Shown: positions 9,409-17,631, counted from the stretch's first letter. The stretch is 64,000 nt of DNA from Clostridia bacterium (GCA_017465825.1 JAFTVI010000035.1:186001-250000); one strand, 5' to 3'. Translations and numbers: made by a program. The notes: generated from the letters alone by a model not told the origin.

Positions 9409-9433
9409 AGGTGTCCGAAAGGGCACCTTTTTT
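9409..9433 (+). terminator. Terminator of the AT-rich cassette, copy of the rplQ terminator
   Basis: The hairpin AGGTGTCC-GAAA-GGGCACCT plus six T is base-for-base the same as the ribosomal operon terminator at 7091. The stretch 9434-9559 contains nothing else that I could identify. Confidence 0.92.
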
Positions 9434-9559
9434 GTTGATTGCGGAATTATTCAGGGATTATTTTTCTGTAATGTTGAAAATGTTTGATATTGCTGAAATT
9501 TTTATCGTGATGGATGTAACGAAAAAGAATATAGAGCAATAATAATAAAGGATGGCATC

Positions 9560-9588
9560 TTGACAAAATGTAAAAAATATGATAATAT
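9560..9588 (+). promoter_or_regulatory. Promoter of the DUF4143 ATPase gene
   Basis: TTGACA (9560-9565) and TAATAT (9583-9588) are spaced by 17 bases, about 43 bases upstream of the TTG start at 9631. Confidence 0.7.
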
Positions 9589-9630
9589 AAATTATAGTTT
9601 AGATTATCATAAAATTGGGGTGCGAAAAAA

Positions 9631-10857
9631 TTGGACTATATTACGCGCGAACTTGAAAGAAAGTTTATAAAAATGAATGGCTTTTTTAAGGCTATCCTTG
9701 TAACGGGAGCAAGACAAGTCGGCAAAACCACAATGCTGAAACATTTAGCAGCAGGTACTGACAGAACTTATGTCACACTTGATAATGCTGTTGCGAGAGA
9801 TTTGGCAAAACGGGATCCCGTATTGTTTTTTCAAACCTATAAACCGCCGATTTTGATAGATGAGGTTCAGAAAGCACCTGAACTTTTTGAGCAAATAAAA
9901 ATTATGTGCGATGAAAGCGAAGAAAAGGGTTTATTTTGGCTTACCGGTTCACAACAGTACAAAATGATGAAAAAAATTAAGGATACTCTTGCCGGAAGAT
10001 TGTGCATATTGGAATTATATAGCCTTTCTCAAAGAGAAAAAAATAAAATAATTTTTGATACGGAACTTGATTTTTCACTTGAAACCTTGCAAAATCGTCA
10101 AAGACAAGTTCCAAAAAATGATGTTATTTCAGTTTTTAATCATATTTGGGAGGGTGGTATGCCGCAAGTATGGGGTGTTGATGATGAATTACGCTCCGAG
10201 TATTTTAACTCTTACGTTGAAACCTATCTTATGAGGGATGTAGCCGAGGAAGGCGGAATCACAGATATGGTTCGGTTCAGGAAATTTCTCAATGCTTGTG
10301 CTGCCCTTGTGTCTGAACAGGTAAATTTCGCCAATTTGGCAGAAGCGGCGGATATATCACAGCCAACGGCAAAAAATTGGTTAAAGATTTTGCAGGGGTT
10401 AGGCATAATATATCTGCTTGAGCCTTATTCAAATAATGCTTTGCAACGCTTGACTAAAACACCTAAATTATATTTTTGCGATACAGGGCTGTGTGCATAT
10501 CTTTCTATGTGGCTTACTCCGGCAACTCTTATGCACGGAGCAGCAAGCGGTCATTTTTACGAGAACTATGTTGTAATGGAGCTTGTTAAAAATTATTCTT
10601 ATGGAAAAGTGAAATCCAATATAACCTATTACCGTGATTCAAATGCAAAGGAAATAGATGTGTTTGTTGAAGAAAACAGTATTATTCATCCTCTTGAAAT
10701 AAAGAAATCTTCCAATCCAAATAACAGAGAGATAAAAAAGTATTCTGTTATTGACAAGGCAAGTTTAAACAGGGGTAACGGCGGTATTATTTGTATGTGT
10801 GAAGAACCCGTACCGATAGATAATGATAACTGCTTAATACCAAGTAATTTAATTTAA
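9631..10857 (+). CDS. AAA-family ATPase with DUF4143 domain
   Basis: The 408-residue protein starts at TTG 9631 with GGGGTG upstream; the first residues DYITRELERKF match the usual N-terminus of this family, which favours TTG over ATG 9673. The Walker A motif is GARQVGKTT (about residues 26-34), the Walker B region is PPILIDEVQ (about 73-81) and a sensor-like LTGSQQ follows, all as in the AAA_14 domain. The C-terminal half (YVETYLMRDV, ANLAEAADISQPTAKNWLKIL, then LEIKKSSNP) matches DUF4143, which has a winged-helix part and a PD-(D/E)XK-like end. Such proteins are common in Clostridia, often near mobile regions, and their function is not established. Confidence 0.85.
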   Translation: MDYITRELERKFIKMNGFFKAILVTGARQVGKTTMLKHLAAGTDRTYVTLDNAVARDLAKRDPVLFFQTYKPPILIDEVQKAPELFEQIKIMCDESEEKGLFWLTGSQQYKMMKKIKDTLAGRLCILELYSLSQREKNKIIFDTELDFSLETLQNRQRQVPKNDVISVFNHIWEGGMPQVWGVDDELRSEYFNSYVETYLMRDVAEEGGITDMVRFRKFLNACAALVSEQVNFANLAEAADISQPTAKNWLKILQGLGIIYLLEPYSNNALQRLTKTPKLYFCDTGLCAYLSMWLTPATLMHGAASGHFYENYVVMELVKNYSYGKVKSNITYYRDSNAKEIDVFVEENSIIHPLEIKKSSNPNNREIKKYSVIDKASLNRGNGGIICMCEEPVPIDNDNCLIPSNLI

Positions 10858-10867
10858 TGCGTTTTTT

Positions 10868-10901
10868 AATCGCTGTCCATACGGATGGCGATTCTCTTTT
10901 T
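10868..10901 (+). terminator. Probable terminator of the ATPase gene
   Basis: AATCG pairs with CGATT and CCAT with ATGG around an ACGG loop, with a four-base bulge (CTGT), followed by a T-rich run (TCTCTTTTTC). It begins 11 bases after the ATPase stop. The bulge lowers confidence. Confidence 0.5.
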
Positions 10902-10910
10902 CAATTTATG

Positions 10911-10969
10911 TCTGGCGACAGAAGGAGCGATGTATTTTTCGATGCGTGGCTTCGGCTGCGCATTTTTTT
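10911..10969 (+). repeat. 59-bp direct repeat, copy 1, ending in a UUCG terminator hairpin
   Basis: This stretch is repeated at 11143-11201 with two substitutions. Its 3' half folds as TGCGTGGC-TTCG-GCTGCGCA followed by seven T. The A-to-G difference in the stem keeps pairing as G-U, so the hairpin is preserved in both copies. It may be the remnant 3' end of a second copy of the RNA element that follows. Confidence 0.8.
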
Positions 10970-10996
10970 GTGTCGAAAAAAATATGCGCGTATATG

Positions 10997-11025
10997 TTGC
11001 AACATAATAATAAATGTGGTATACT
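10997..11025 (+). promoter_or_regulatory. Promoter of the candidate noncoding RNA
   Basis: TTGCAA (10997-11002) and TATACT (11020-11025) are separated by 17 bases. The predicted transcription start, six to seven bases after the -10, falls on G11032, the first base of the closing helix of the structured element. Confidence 0.65.
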
Positions 11026-11031
11026 AACTGT

Positions 11032-11203
11032 GCCAGATAAAATCTTAATTTATTTTTTACACCATAGTATTTGTATTTTTATTTCGGTAAAAATACAGAT
11101 GCTCTTATTTGCATATACTGTGGTGTTATGTTAAAGATTTTGTCTGGCGACAGAAGGAGCAATGTATTTTTCGATGCGTAGCTTCGGCTGCGCATTTTTT
11201 GTT
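11032..11203 (+). ncRNA. Candidate structured noncoding RNA or leader, about 170 nt
   Basis: Three nested helices can be drawn by eye. The closing helix pairs 11032-11046 with 11134-11148 (15 bp, one U-G). A second helix pairs 11059-11070 with 11115-11126 (12 bp, one wobble). The inner hairpin pairs 11072-11082 with 11087-11097 around UUCG. A single-stranded stretch (about 11149-11173) follows, then a terminator hairpin (11174-11195, UUCG loop) with six T. Promoter, closing helix and terminator are in register. A 90-residue gene starts 18 bases after the T run, so the element could be a free RNA or a cis-acting attenuator. I cannot match it to a known RNA family; 6S RNA and a T-box were considered and do not fit. 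Confidence 0.6.
11143..11201 (+). repeat. 59-bp direct repeat, copy 2 (3' end of the candidate RNA)
   Basis: Identical to 10911-10969 except for two substitutions and one T fewer in the terminal run. It includes the 3' strand of the closing helix and the terminator of the candidate RNA. Confidence 0.8.
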
Positions 11204-11221
11204 TTTGGAGGAAGAAATAAA

Positions 11222-11494
11222 ATGAATGAAATATCAGAGAAATATATTCTGGACGCGTTGGAAGAATATGAATTAAACCTTATTCACAGTAAATATGAAT
11301 TCAATGATAGAAATACATATGCTGCAGATTTTCTTTTAAGTGAAATGAAGTACAGAGAAACGCTGGATGAAAAACAAACCGAAGAATTCAAGGAATATAG
11401 GCATTATGTTTTAAGATATATCTCGGCAGTGAAAAAGGAATATTTCGCTGCAGGAGTTTTGCACGGAATCAATATTGAGAATCACCCACGTTAA
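11222..11494 (+). CDS. Small hypothetical helical protein
   Basis: This 90-residue product starts at ATG 11222 with GGAGGAAG seven bases upstream. An earlier in-frame start at 11162 lies inside the terminator hairpin of the preceding RNA element and was rejected. The sequence is charged and helical, with a C-terminal stretch YFAAGVLHGINI that resembles the FxxGxxLG end of small Clostridial proteins of the DUF6809 type, but the match is weak. No signal peptide or membrane segment is visible. Its position right after a terminator suggests expression depends on read-through or on attenuation by the RNA element. Confidence 0.6.
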   Translation: MNEISEKYILDALEEYELNLIHSKYEFNDRNTYAADFLLSEMKYRETLDEKQTEEFKEYRHYVLRYISAVKKEYFAAGVLHGINIENHPR

Positions 11495-11544
11495 ATCTGT
11501 TAAATTTAATCGGCATATCCCCGCATTTTTTTGCGTTGGAAATC

Positions 11545-11571
11545 AAAAAAACAACCGCCGTAGCGATTGTT
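11545..11571 (-). terminator. Terminator of the chagasin-like gene
   Basis: On the minus strand AACAATCGC pairs with GCGGTTGTT (one U-G pair) around a TACG loop, followed by six T. It overlaps the stop codon of the minus-strand gene at 11571. The interval 11495-11544 holds nothing else I recognise. Confidence 0.75.
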
Positions 11572-11975
11572 TACTGTATGCTTCTTAATGAAATTGTGCC
11601 GTCCTCGGCTATGTCGTATGTATAAACGTATTCTGTTGCTACGGTTTTAGAAAAACCTTCAATTTTAGTATACTGGAAAGTTATATTCACCGTGCCGCTT
11701 CGTATCGCTCTGAATGTGAATGTCTTTGTGCCGCCGCCTTTACCTGTAATAGCAGAGCCTGAGTCGGCGTTGTAATCGGTTGAAACAAGCGTCAGGTAGC
11801 CGAGCTCATCCATTGAGTATTCCCACTTGTAGCCCGATGAGGGATTGGTGTACAGCTCAACTGATACTTCATTTGCGGATAAATCAATGTTTAACAGCTG
11901 GATAAGTGCGATAAAAATGGATATTATTCTAACAAAAGTGTTAAAAATCGTAACCGTAAATACCCCTCCCAGCAT
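11571..11975 (-). CDS. Chagasin-like cysteine protease inhibitor (I42 family), exported
   Basis: The 134-residue product has a hydrophobic N-terminal segment (about residues 14-28) that looks like a signal peptide or anchor, then a chagasin-type beta domain. The three inhibitory loops can be placed at NPSSGYKW (family NPTTGY), GKGGGTKTF (family GxGG) and the region YTKIEGF (family RPW, degenerate here). I42 proteins block papain-like cysteine proteases. The start is uncertain: the only in-frame ATG (11975) lies upstream of the sole Shine-Dalgarno-like run, GGGAGGGG, which falls inside codons 3-5, with no ATG, GTG or TTG soon after it. A perfect consensus promoter lies just upstream. Confidence 0.68.
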   Translation of the reverse strand: MLGGVFTVTIFNTFVRIISIFIALIQLLNIDLSANEVSVELYTNPSSGYKWEYSMDELGYLTLVSTDYNADSGSAITGKGGGTKTFTFRAIRSGTVNITFQYTKIEGFSKTVATEYVYTYDIAEDGTISLRSIQ

Positions 11976-11988
11976 ATGATTTTATTTA

Positions 11989-12017
11989 ATTATAACAGAA
12001 TGTTTTTTGTTTGTCAA
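11989..12017 (-). promoter_or_regulatory. Consensus promoter for the chagasin-like gene
   Basis: On the minus strand TTGACA (12012-12017) and TATAAT (11989-11994) are spaced by exactly 17 bases. The predicted transcription start is about 10 bases before the only available ATG, so the leader would be very short. Confidence 0.85.
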
Positions 12018-12111
12018 TTTTTACGACAAGGTTTATTCAAAATTTATTAAATAATTTATTCTTAAAAAGCAACAAAATTCAAAAAATTTGTGGAAATTTC
12101 TTTCTGTTACT

Positions 12112-12140
12112 TTACTTTTGTATAACATTTAGGTTATAAT
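12112..12140 (+). promoter_or_regulatory. Promoter of the dockerin-phosphoesterase gene
   Basis: TTACTT (12112-12117) and TATAAT (12135-12140) are separated by 17 bases, ending 31 bases before the ATG at 12172. It is divergent from the promoter at 11989-12017. Confidence 0.6.
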
Positions 12141-12171
12141 GTATAATGATTATTCATTTGGAGGAATAAAA

Positions 12172-15100
12172 ATGAAGAGAATGAAAAGGTATCTGGCGGT
12201 AATTATGAGTGCAGTGATGGTTTGCCTGTCGTGCATTCCCGCTTTTGCTCACGCACAGTCTGTGGGCGATGTTACATTTGCAACGATGGCAGGAATATCA
12301 TATGTTGCGCCGTCCAACAGAGGCGGATATTGTGATGCATTTCTGCTCGACGCCAAATCAAACAATTATCAGTACGAGCAGCTTGACGGCTTGCTTGAAT
12401 CTTCTTTTGCGGCATTGAAGAATAAGGTTGAAAATGAAAACCTTAAATATCTTCTTATCAACGGCGATATTACATATAACGGTGAGTATTCAAACCACGC
12501 CGCATTTGCTGAAATGCTTGAACAGCTTGAAGCGGAAACGGGCGTACAGGTTATTACGCTTATCGGCGGTAAGGATGTGAACAACGCTTCTTCATCCTCG
12601 TTTGCAAGCGGTGAAAAGAAATATGTTGTGCCTGCATCCGCAAGACAGATAAAAACAATTTACGAAAACCTCGGTTACGATATTGCGGCTAACGTTTATT
12701 CCTCCTACAGCCAGACATCCGCTAATCTGTCCTATTCGGTAGAGCTTGACGGCAATTACCGTCTTATCGTTATAGATGCTACATATTTTTCTTATCAGAA
12801 CGGCGTTAATACCGTTACGGGTATGGTTTCTGACGAGCTTCTTGAATGGATAAAGACCGAATGTACCATCGCAAGATATGCAGGTCAGGAAGTTATCGGT
12901 ATGTGCTATTGGGATATTACCGGCAAATCACTCGGCGATAACAGCGGCGTGCTTTCCAATGCTGATGATGTTGCACAGGCTCTTGCAGATGCAGGAATGC
13001 ACTATATTTATACTGCAGGAAGCGGAAAAAATGACATTTCAGCTGTTATTACCGACGACGGTAAGGTTATTTACGATATTATGACCGCCGGACTTGTAAG
13101 CTATCCCAACACTTTCAGAGTATCGAGCTTTTCGGGCGGTATCGGCACGTTCAATGTGGTTGATGCGGATGAAGTTGAGCCCATTGTTTCAAGAACGGGT
13201 GAAATTTATACTCAGCCTTACAGAGAAACAGCTTCTCTTAAAATTCAGTATGCTGATTACGACCTTGCAAGGTATTTTACAAATATTATTACAAATTATC
13301 TTAATTCAACGCTGATTCCCGGTGTACAGTCATCAGGCTCACTTGAAACCTTCGTGAATGCATATTACGGCATTTCCCTGAAAGACACCATAAATGAGGC
13401 AATCGGCGGCGGACTTAATCTTTTTGATGTGGTTGTTATTTTTGATGCAACCAACATTATGAATCTGCTTGAGGATATGTTTGAACAGGCACAGACAGGC
13501 ATTTTGAGTGATGCGGATGCTCTTGCAGATATAATTTACAAGCGTCTTTACTCTCTTTTCAATACTAATATTTCCTCCGTTGCCTGTACACAGTTCCTTG
13601 ATACATACGGCTTCGGCAACAAGAGCACGGGCGGCTCACTTAACAATTTTATCCTTTCACTGATTGTGTATTCCACATACGGCAATGAGGATTCCTCGGA
13701 CGATGCTTTTGTAAATGATGTTATTTACAATCTTCAGCAGGGCGACCTTGTTACGTTCCTTGCAAATCTTATCGGTGATGTAGTCATTGAGGATTTCCTT
13801 TTCGGTGATATTCTTTCCACTATTCAGTTCAAGCCGCAGTATCTTATGTTCTTTGACGATACGGAAAATTCCTTCGGCTCATATCTGCAGACAATTTTCA
13901 AGATGTACATTTCACTTCACGGTGAAAGTGATTCAATTACAGGTTTGCTCAACAGTATTCTCAAGGACGGAATACTTAAAAATTATGTTTCAGGCTCATC
14001 AGTCGGTGAATTGGTTGACGGTCTGGTTGAGTATTATTATTCGGATGACGACGCCGAAAGTACAGGTGAACAGCTTGCGGCAATCGTTTCTTCCTATGCA
14101 AGTGATGAAGACCCTCAGGTCAAAGGCGATTTTGATGTAACCTATGACGGTGATAAGGTGTATTTCGCAGTTGCATCCAAAAGTAATTACCGTCTGCCCT
14201 CTATGATGACAATTACCCCCGGCGGTGACACGTCAAGCGAAGCATATGTTACCTGGTACACAAATGCCACCGTAACAGGCTCTGACATTGAAATTTATTC
14301 CGATAAAAACAGCACGTTCTTCGGCCAGCACTTTATCGGTGTTGAAGATGTTGCTGTAGATGTTGCAACCGAAGAAATTGAGCGCACTTACTATATGCTT
14401 GATTTAGGCTTTGTATCTGTCGGTGCAAATACGGTAAAGCTCCTTAAGCATACTATGAAAATAACTGGGCTTGAGGCAGGCTGCACATATTTCTTCCGTG
14501 TGGGCGACAGCGATAAGGGTTGGTGGAGTGAAACTGCAAGCATCACCACCGACGAAGCAATAGACAGAGTATCATTTATTCATATTTCCGATACTCTCGG
14601 TGATACCAAGGCGGATTTTGATGTTGCAAACAAGGTTATTGCGGCAGCTATGTCATCACAGCTTTACTCGGATGCTGATTTTATTCTTCATACGGGTAAC
14701 TATGTGAACGATACTTCCGACCTTAACAAATGGCAGCTTTTCCTTGACGGCTCGGCAAGTAAGCTCTTATCCACTTATATCGTGCCCGTAGCAGGAAGTA
14801 CGGATACTGTCGATACCATTAAAAACAACTTTGCAGTAAGCTCTCTGCTTAATGATTCTGAGCAGTCAGGCGTGTATTATTCATTTGATTACGGTAATGC
14901 ACATATTGTTGTGCTTGATTCAAACGATGTTACAAGTGACGGCGAATTAAGCAAAGAACAGCTCGAATGGCTTAAAAACGATATGCTCAATTGCACATCG
15001 GAATGGAAGATATTTGCCCTCTACAGCCCTGTTTACACCAACGGTGAATCATCACAGAACGACAATTATTCTGCATATATGACACAGATAGCCTCACTTG

Positions 15101-15678
15101 CAGATACTTATAATGTTGACCTTGTACTTTCGGGTAATGACGGTGTTTATTGCAGGACCGACGGTATGTACGGCGGCAAGGTAACTGATTCACCCAAGGT
15201 CAGCCTTGCTCACTCCGAAACAGGTGTTTACTATAAAACAATCACCAATGCCGCAGGTACCGTTTATTCAGCATTGGGATCATCCGGTGTGAATTCAGAG
15301 CTTGACAGCGATATTTATAATGTTTCAGATAAGTTTGAGCAGTCAGGTAAAAATGTCAATTCCGACTTGCCTATGTTTACGGGCGTTGAGATAATTGAAG
15401 ACACGCTTTACCTTACCACATACACACTTAACGCAAGCACAAATACTCTTACTAAGGTTGACAGCGTTGCAGTCAAAAAAGGCTCAACAGAGCTTAAGGG
15501 CGATGTCAATTTTGATAAAGAAGTTACCGCCGCAGATGCAAGACTTGCATTAAGGTCATCAGCACAGCTTGAGCTTCTTACAGCGGAACAGTTGTCTGCC
15601 GCAGATGTGGACGGCAACGGAGAGGTTACTGCCGCAGATGCAAGAACCATACTTCGTATATCGGCAGGACTTGAATAA
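12172..15678 (+). CDS. Large secreted dockerin protein with two degenerate metallophosphoesterase-like domains
   Basis: This protein has 1168 residues from ATG 12172 (GGAGG six bases upstream; ATG 12139 overlaps the -10 box and is rejected). A signal peptide (1 to about 26) precedes an N-terminal domain (to about 300) laid out like a metallophosphoesterase: LLINGDITYNG near residue 99 fits the GD motif, but GNHD is replaced by GGKD (about 131-134). Residues 300-670 are unrecognised. From about 678 there is a purple-acid-phosphatase-type beta domain and a second phosphoesterase-like domain (803-1090): HISD is kept, but the GD motif is GN (Asn843), GNHD is GSTD (875-878), and the GHxH region is GND (Asn989). 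The C-terminus (1110-1168) is a dockerin with two calcium loops, DVNFDKEVTAAD and DVDGNGEVTAAD. Likely non-catalytic surface or binding protein. Confidence 0.8.
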   Translation: MKRMKRYLAVIMSAVMVCLSCIPAFAHAQSVGDVTFATMAGISYVAPSNRGGYCDAFLLDAKSNNYQYEQLDGLLESSFAALKNKVENENLKYLLINGDITYNGEYSNHAAFAEMLEQLEAETGVQVITLIGGKDVNNASSSSFASGEKKYVVPASARQIKTIYENLGYDIAANVYSSYSQTSANLSYSVELDGNYRLIVIDATYFSYQNGVNTVTGMVSDELLEWIKTECTIARYAGQEVIGMCYWDITGKSLGDNSGVLSNADDVAQALADAGMHYIYTAGSGKNDISAVITDDGKVIYDIMTAGLVSYPNTFRVSSFSGGIGTFNVVDADEVEPIVSRTGEIYTQPYRETASLKIQYADYDLARYFTNIITNYLNSTLIPGVQSSGSLETFVNAYYGISLKDTINEAIGGGLNLFDVVVIFDATNIMNLLEDMFEQAQTGILSDADALADIIYKRLYSLFNTNISSVACTQFLDTYGFGNKSTGGSLNNFILSLIVYSTYGNEDSSDDAFVNDVIYNLQQGDLVTFLANLIGDVVIEDFLFGDILSTIQFKPQYLMFFDDTENSFGSYLQTIFKMYISLHGESDSITGLLNSILKDGILKNYVSGSSVGELVDGLVEYYYSDDDAESTGEQLAAIVSSYASDEDPQVKGDFDVTYDGDKVYFAVASKSNYRLPSMMTITPGGDTSSEAYVTWYTNATVTGSDIEIYSDKNSTFFGQHFIGVEDVAVDVATEEIERTYYMLDLGFVSVGANTVKLLKHTMKITGLEAGCTYFFRVGDSDKGWWSETASITTDEAIDRVSFIHISDTLGDTKADFDVANKVIAAAMSSQLYSDADFILHTGNYVNDTSDLNKWQLFLDGSASKLLSTYIVPVAGSTDTVDTIKNNFAVSSLLNDSEQSGVYYSFDYGNAHIVVLDSNDVTSDGELSKEQLEWLKNDMLNCTSEWKIFALYSPVYTNGESSQNDNYSAYMTQIASLADTYNVDLVLSGNDGVYCRTDGMYGGKVTDSPKVSLAHSETGVYYKTITNAAGTVYSALGSSGVNSELDSDIYNVSDKFEQSGKNVNSDLPMFTGVEIIEDTLYLTTYTLNASTNTLTKVDSVAVKKGSTELKGDVNFDKEVTAADARLALRSSAQLELLTAEQLSAADVDGNGEVTAADARTILRISAGLE

Positions 15679-15684
15679 TTTTCC

Positions 15685-15713
15685 TTGACAAGGTATGGCA
15701 TAAAGAATATAAT
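15685..15713 (+). promoter_or_regulatory. Consensus promoter of the ceramidase-like gene
   Basis: TTGACA (15685-15690) and TATAAT (15708-15713) with a 17-base spacer start 6 bases after the stop of the dockerin gene, so the downstream gene has its own promoter. Confidence 0.85.
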
Positions 15714-15745
15714 ATATCTGTAAAATCTGACAGAAGGTGAACAAT

Positions 15746-17347
15746 ATGAAAAAAACTTTCAAAAAATTAATTGCTGTTGTTCTTTGCCTTACTCTTATCG
15801 GTTGTGTATCTGCTCCCGTAGCATTTGCCGCTTTCGACCCCGAAGTATCAGTAAGTGAAGAAGTTAATCCCATTGTAAAAAAGCTCTATGATGTTGTTGA
15901 TGTTATTATTGACAAGGTTGTAGGCGCAATCAACAGCTTCATTCCCGACCCTGCAAGCTGGGTATCTGCAAAGGATTACACAGGCGAGGTTGCTATGGAA
16001 GGTATGGACACTTTCCTTGATGAAGCGGCAGACGGTGCATACTGGTCCTTAGGTTTTGCAAATGCATCTATCCTTACAGGTAACGAGATGGACGGCAAGC
16101 ACTTTGTCGGCGGTTCTCTTTCATTTTCAGATAAGACTGTTTCTTCCGTTATGGATGACCTCAAGGTAAGAACTGTTGCTCTGAGCGATAACAGCGGCAG
16201 AGGCACTGTTGTATTTGCAGTTATCGACGCATACGGTCTTGCAAATCCTCAGGTCAACATAATCCGTGAACAGCTTGCAGACTACTGCGAAGCAAACAAT
16301 ATCGTAAGCCTTAATATTGCAGTTATGCATCAGCACAGCGCAGTTGATACTCTCGGTATGAACGGCAGTATCATCAAGGCTCTCGGCAATTTCTTCACAG
16401 AAGATGATGTCAACGGTCTTAACGATGAATATATGGAAAATCTCCGCGCAGCTGTTGCATCAACAGTTAAAGCCGCTGTTGAGGATATGACAGCAGGTAC
16501 TCTCTACTACGGTACAGCAGATTTTTCAGAGTATGTAACAGATAAGCGTGATCCTCAGGTTCTTGCAACTGAATTTGACCGTTTCCGCTTTGTTCCTGCT
16601 GACGGCTCAGAGGAAACCTGGTTTACAACAAGTGCTATTCACTGCGTAGGTAACGGTGCAGGCGGTACAGATATCACAGGTGACTACCCCTACTATATGG
16701 AGCAGTACATCAAGGAAACATACGATGCAAACTTCATTATGGTTCTCGGTGCAGAGCAGGGCACATCACAGGATAAGGCTTCTCTGGAGCTTGCTGACGA
16801 GCTTACAACTCCCGAAAGACTTACAGCATACGCAAAGGCTCTTACAGAGAGATTTGCTTCAATTGAAAATGAAGTTGAGGTTGAGCCTGTTCTCAATATC
16901 AAGCATACAGCCGCAACATACGAAATCACAAATGAGATTCTCGTATTTGCCGCAAAAGCAGGACTTCTTACAAACGGCGTTGTTGTAGCAGACGACCATT
17001 ACGAAGTTGTTTCGGAAATCGGTTATATGGAAATCGGCACAGATATCGCAGTTATCCTCTGCCCCGGTGAAATTGCCGCAGAGCTTGTTTACGGCGGTTG
17101 CCTTGGCGCAGATAAGTCGTGGACAGGTGAGGACTGGACTTACGGCTATATCGGCGATATGACAGATAAGGATACTGTTATCGTATTCGGTATTATCAAT
17201 GACCAGATCGGTTACATCATTCCCGATAACGATTATATGGCACTCCTTGAGCCTTCAAACAGAAGCCTTGAGCTTGTTTCAACAGGTAATGTTACAGCAT
17301 CCTCAATGGTTGAAGACTTTGCAGAGCTTATCGCAAGCGTAAAATAA
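15746..17347 (+). CDS. Secreted neutral ceramidase-like hydrolase
   Basis: The 533-residue protein starts at ATG 15746 (AGAAGGTG upstream; GTG 15737 lies inside that ribosome site). The N-terminus is a signal sequence with both a lipobox-like LIGC at about residue 20 and a signal-peptidase I site after AFA, so it may be a lipoprotein or be released. The body resembles the neutral/alkaline non-lysosomal ceramidase N-terminal domain: an HxHS motif (His195, His197 in MHQHSAVDT) and a second His in TSAIHCVGNGAGG (His299) fit the zinc site. The family cleaves N-acyl amide bonds of ceramides. A C-terminal immunoglobulin-like domain of known ceramidases is not evident, so the substrate is uncertain. 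Confidence 0.6.
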   Translation: MKKTFKKLIAVVLCLTLIGCVSAPVAFAAFDPEVSVSEEVNPIVKKLYDVVDVIIDKVVGAINSFIPDPASWVSAKDYTGEVAMEGMDTFLDEAADGAYWSLGFANASILTGNEMDGKHFVGGSLSFSDKTVSSVMDDLKVRTVALSDNSGRGTVVFAVIDAYGLANPQVNIIREQLADYCEANNIVSLNIAVMHQHSAVDTLGMNGSIIKALGNFFTEDDVNGLNDEYMENLRAAVASTVKAAVEDMTAGTLYYGTADFSEYVTDKRDPQVLATEFDRFRFVPADGSEETWFTTSAIHCVGNGAGGTDITGDYPYYMEQYIKETYDANFIMVLGAEQGTSQDKASLELADELTTPERLTAYAKALTERFASIENEVEVEPVLNIKHTAATYEITNEILVFAAKAGLLTNGVVVADDHYEVVSEIGYMEIGTDIAVILCPGEIAAELVYGGCLGADKSWTGEDWTYGYIGDMTDKDTVIVFGIINDQIGYIIPDNDYMALLEPSNRSLELVSTGNVTASSMVEDFAELIASVK

Positions 17348-17363
17348 GATAAAATTAATCAAA

Positions 17364-17397
17364 GGTCCGATGTCATATGATGTCGGACCGTTTTTTT
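17364..17397 (+). terminator. Terminator after the ceramidase-like gene
   Basis: GGTCCGA pairs with TCGGACC, with an internal TCATATGA palindrome in the loop, followed by a run of T after one G. It begins 16 bases after the stop. Confidence 0.85.
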
Positions 17398-17411
17398 GCT
17401 GAAAGGTAAGG

Positions 17412-17631
17412 TAAACAATAATTTATCGGCGGAAGCCGATAAATTATTGTAGCGATATAAATCCGTAAACGGATTTGCGATATACCTGACGGTGCGATAT
17501 ATACAGTAGTATGCGATATGTGCCTGTCGGCACACGGATTTATATCATATAGCATTTGAGCAAAGCGACAAATATATCGCGTTGTAAATATATCGCGTTG
17601 CGTTAGCAACATCTCGCTAAATTATTGTTTA
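17412..17631. repeat. TAAACAATAATTTA palindromic element, copy A
   Basis: A 14-bp terminal inverted repeat (TAAACAATAATTTA at 17412-17425 and its complement at 17618-17631) bounds 220 bases. The first 39 bases (17412-17450) already form a complete short hairpin of the same type with a GGCGGAAGCC tip. The filler contains several GCGATAT words and no reading frame of note. This explains most of the gene-free stretch 17348-17710. Confidence 0.8.

Noticed and set aside
10946-11134. 62-codon open frame across the candidate RNA
   Set aside because: It runs through the terminator hairpin of copy 1 and the helices of the RNA and has no ribosome site.
11032-11203. 6S RNA or T-box leader
   Set aside because: There is no large central bubble flanked by helices as in 6S, and no T-box sequence or specifier loop. 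The internal arrangement is different.
11032-11494. Type III toxin-antitoxin (RNA repeats, terminator, toxin gene)
   Set aside because: The layout is similar, but the RNA has no tandem short repeats and the 90-residue protein does not resemble ToxN, which is about twice as long.
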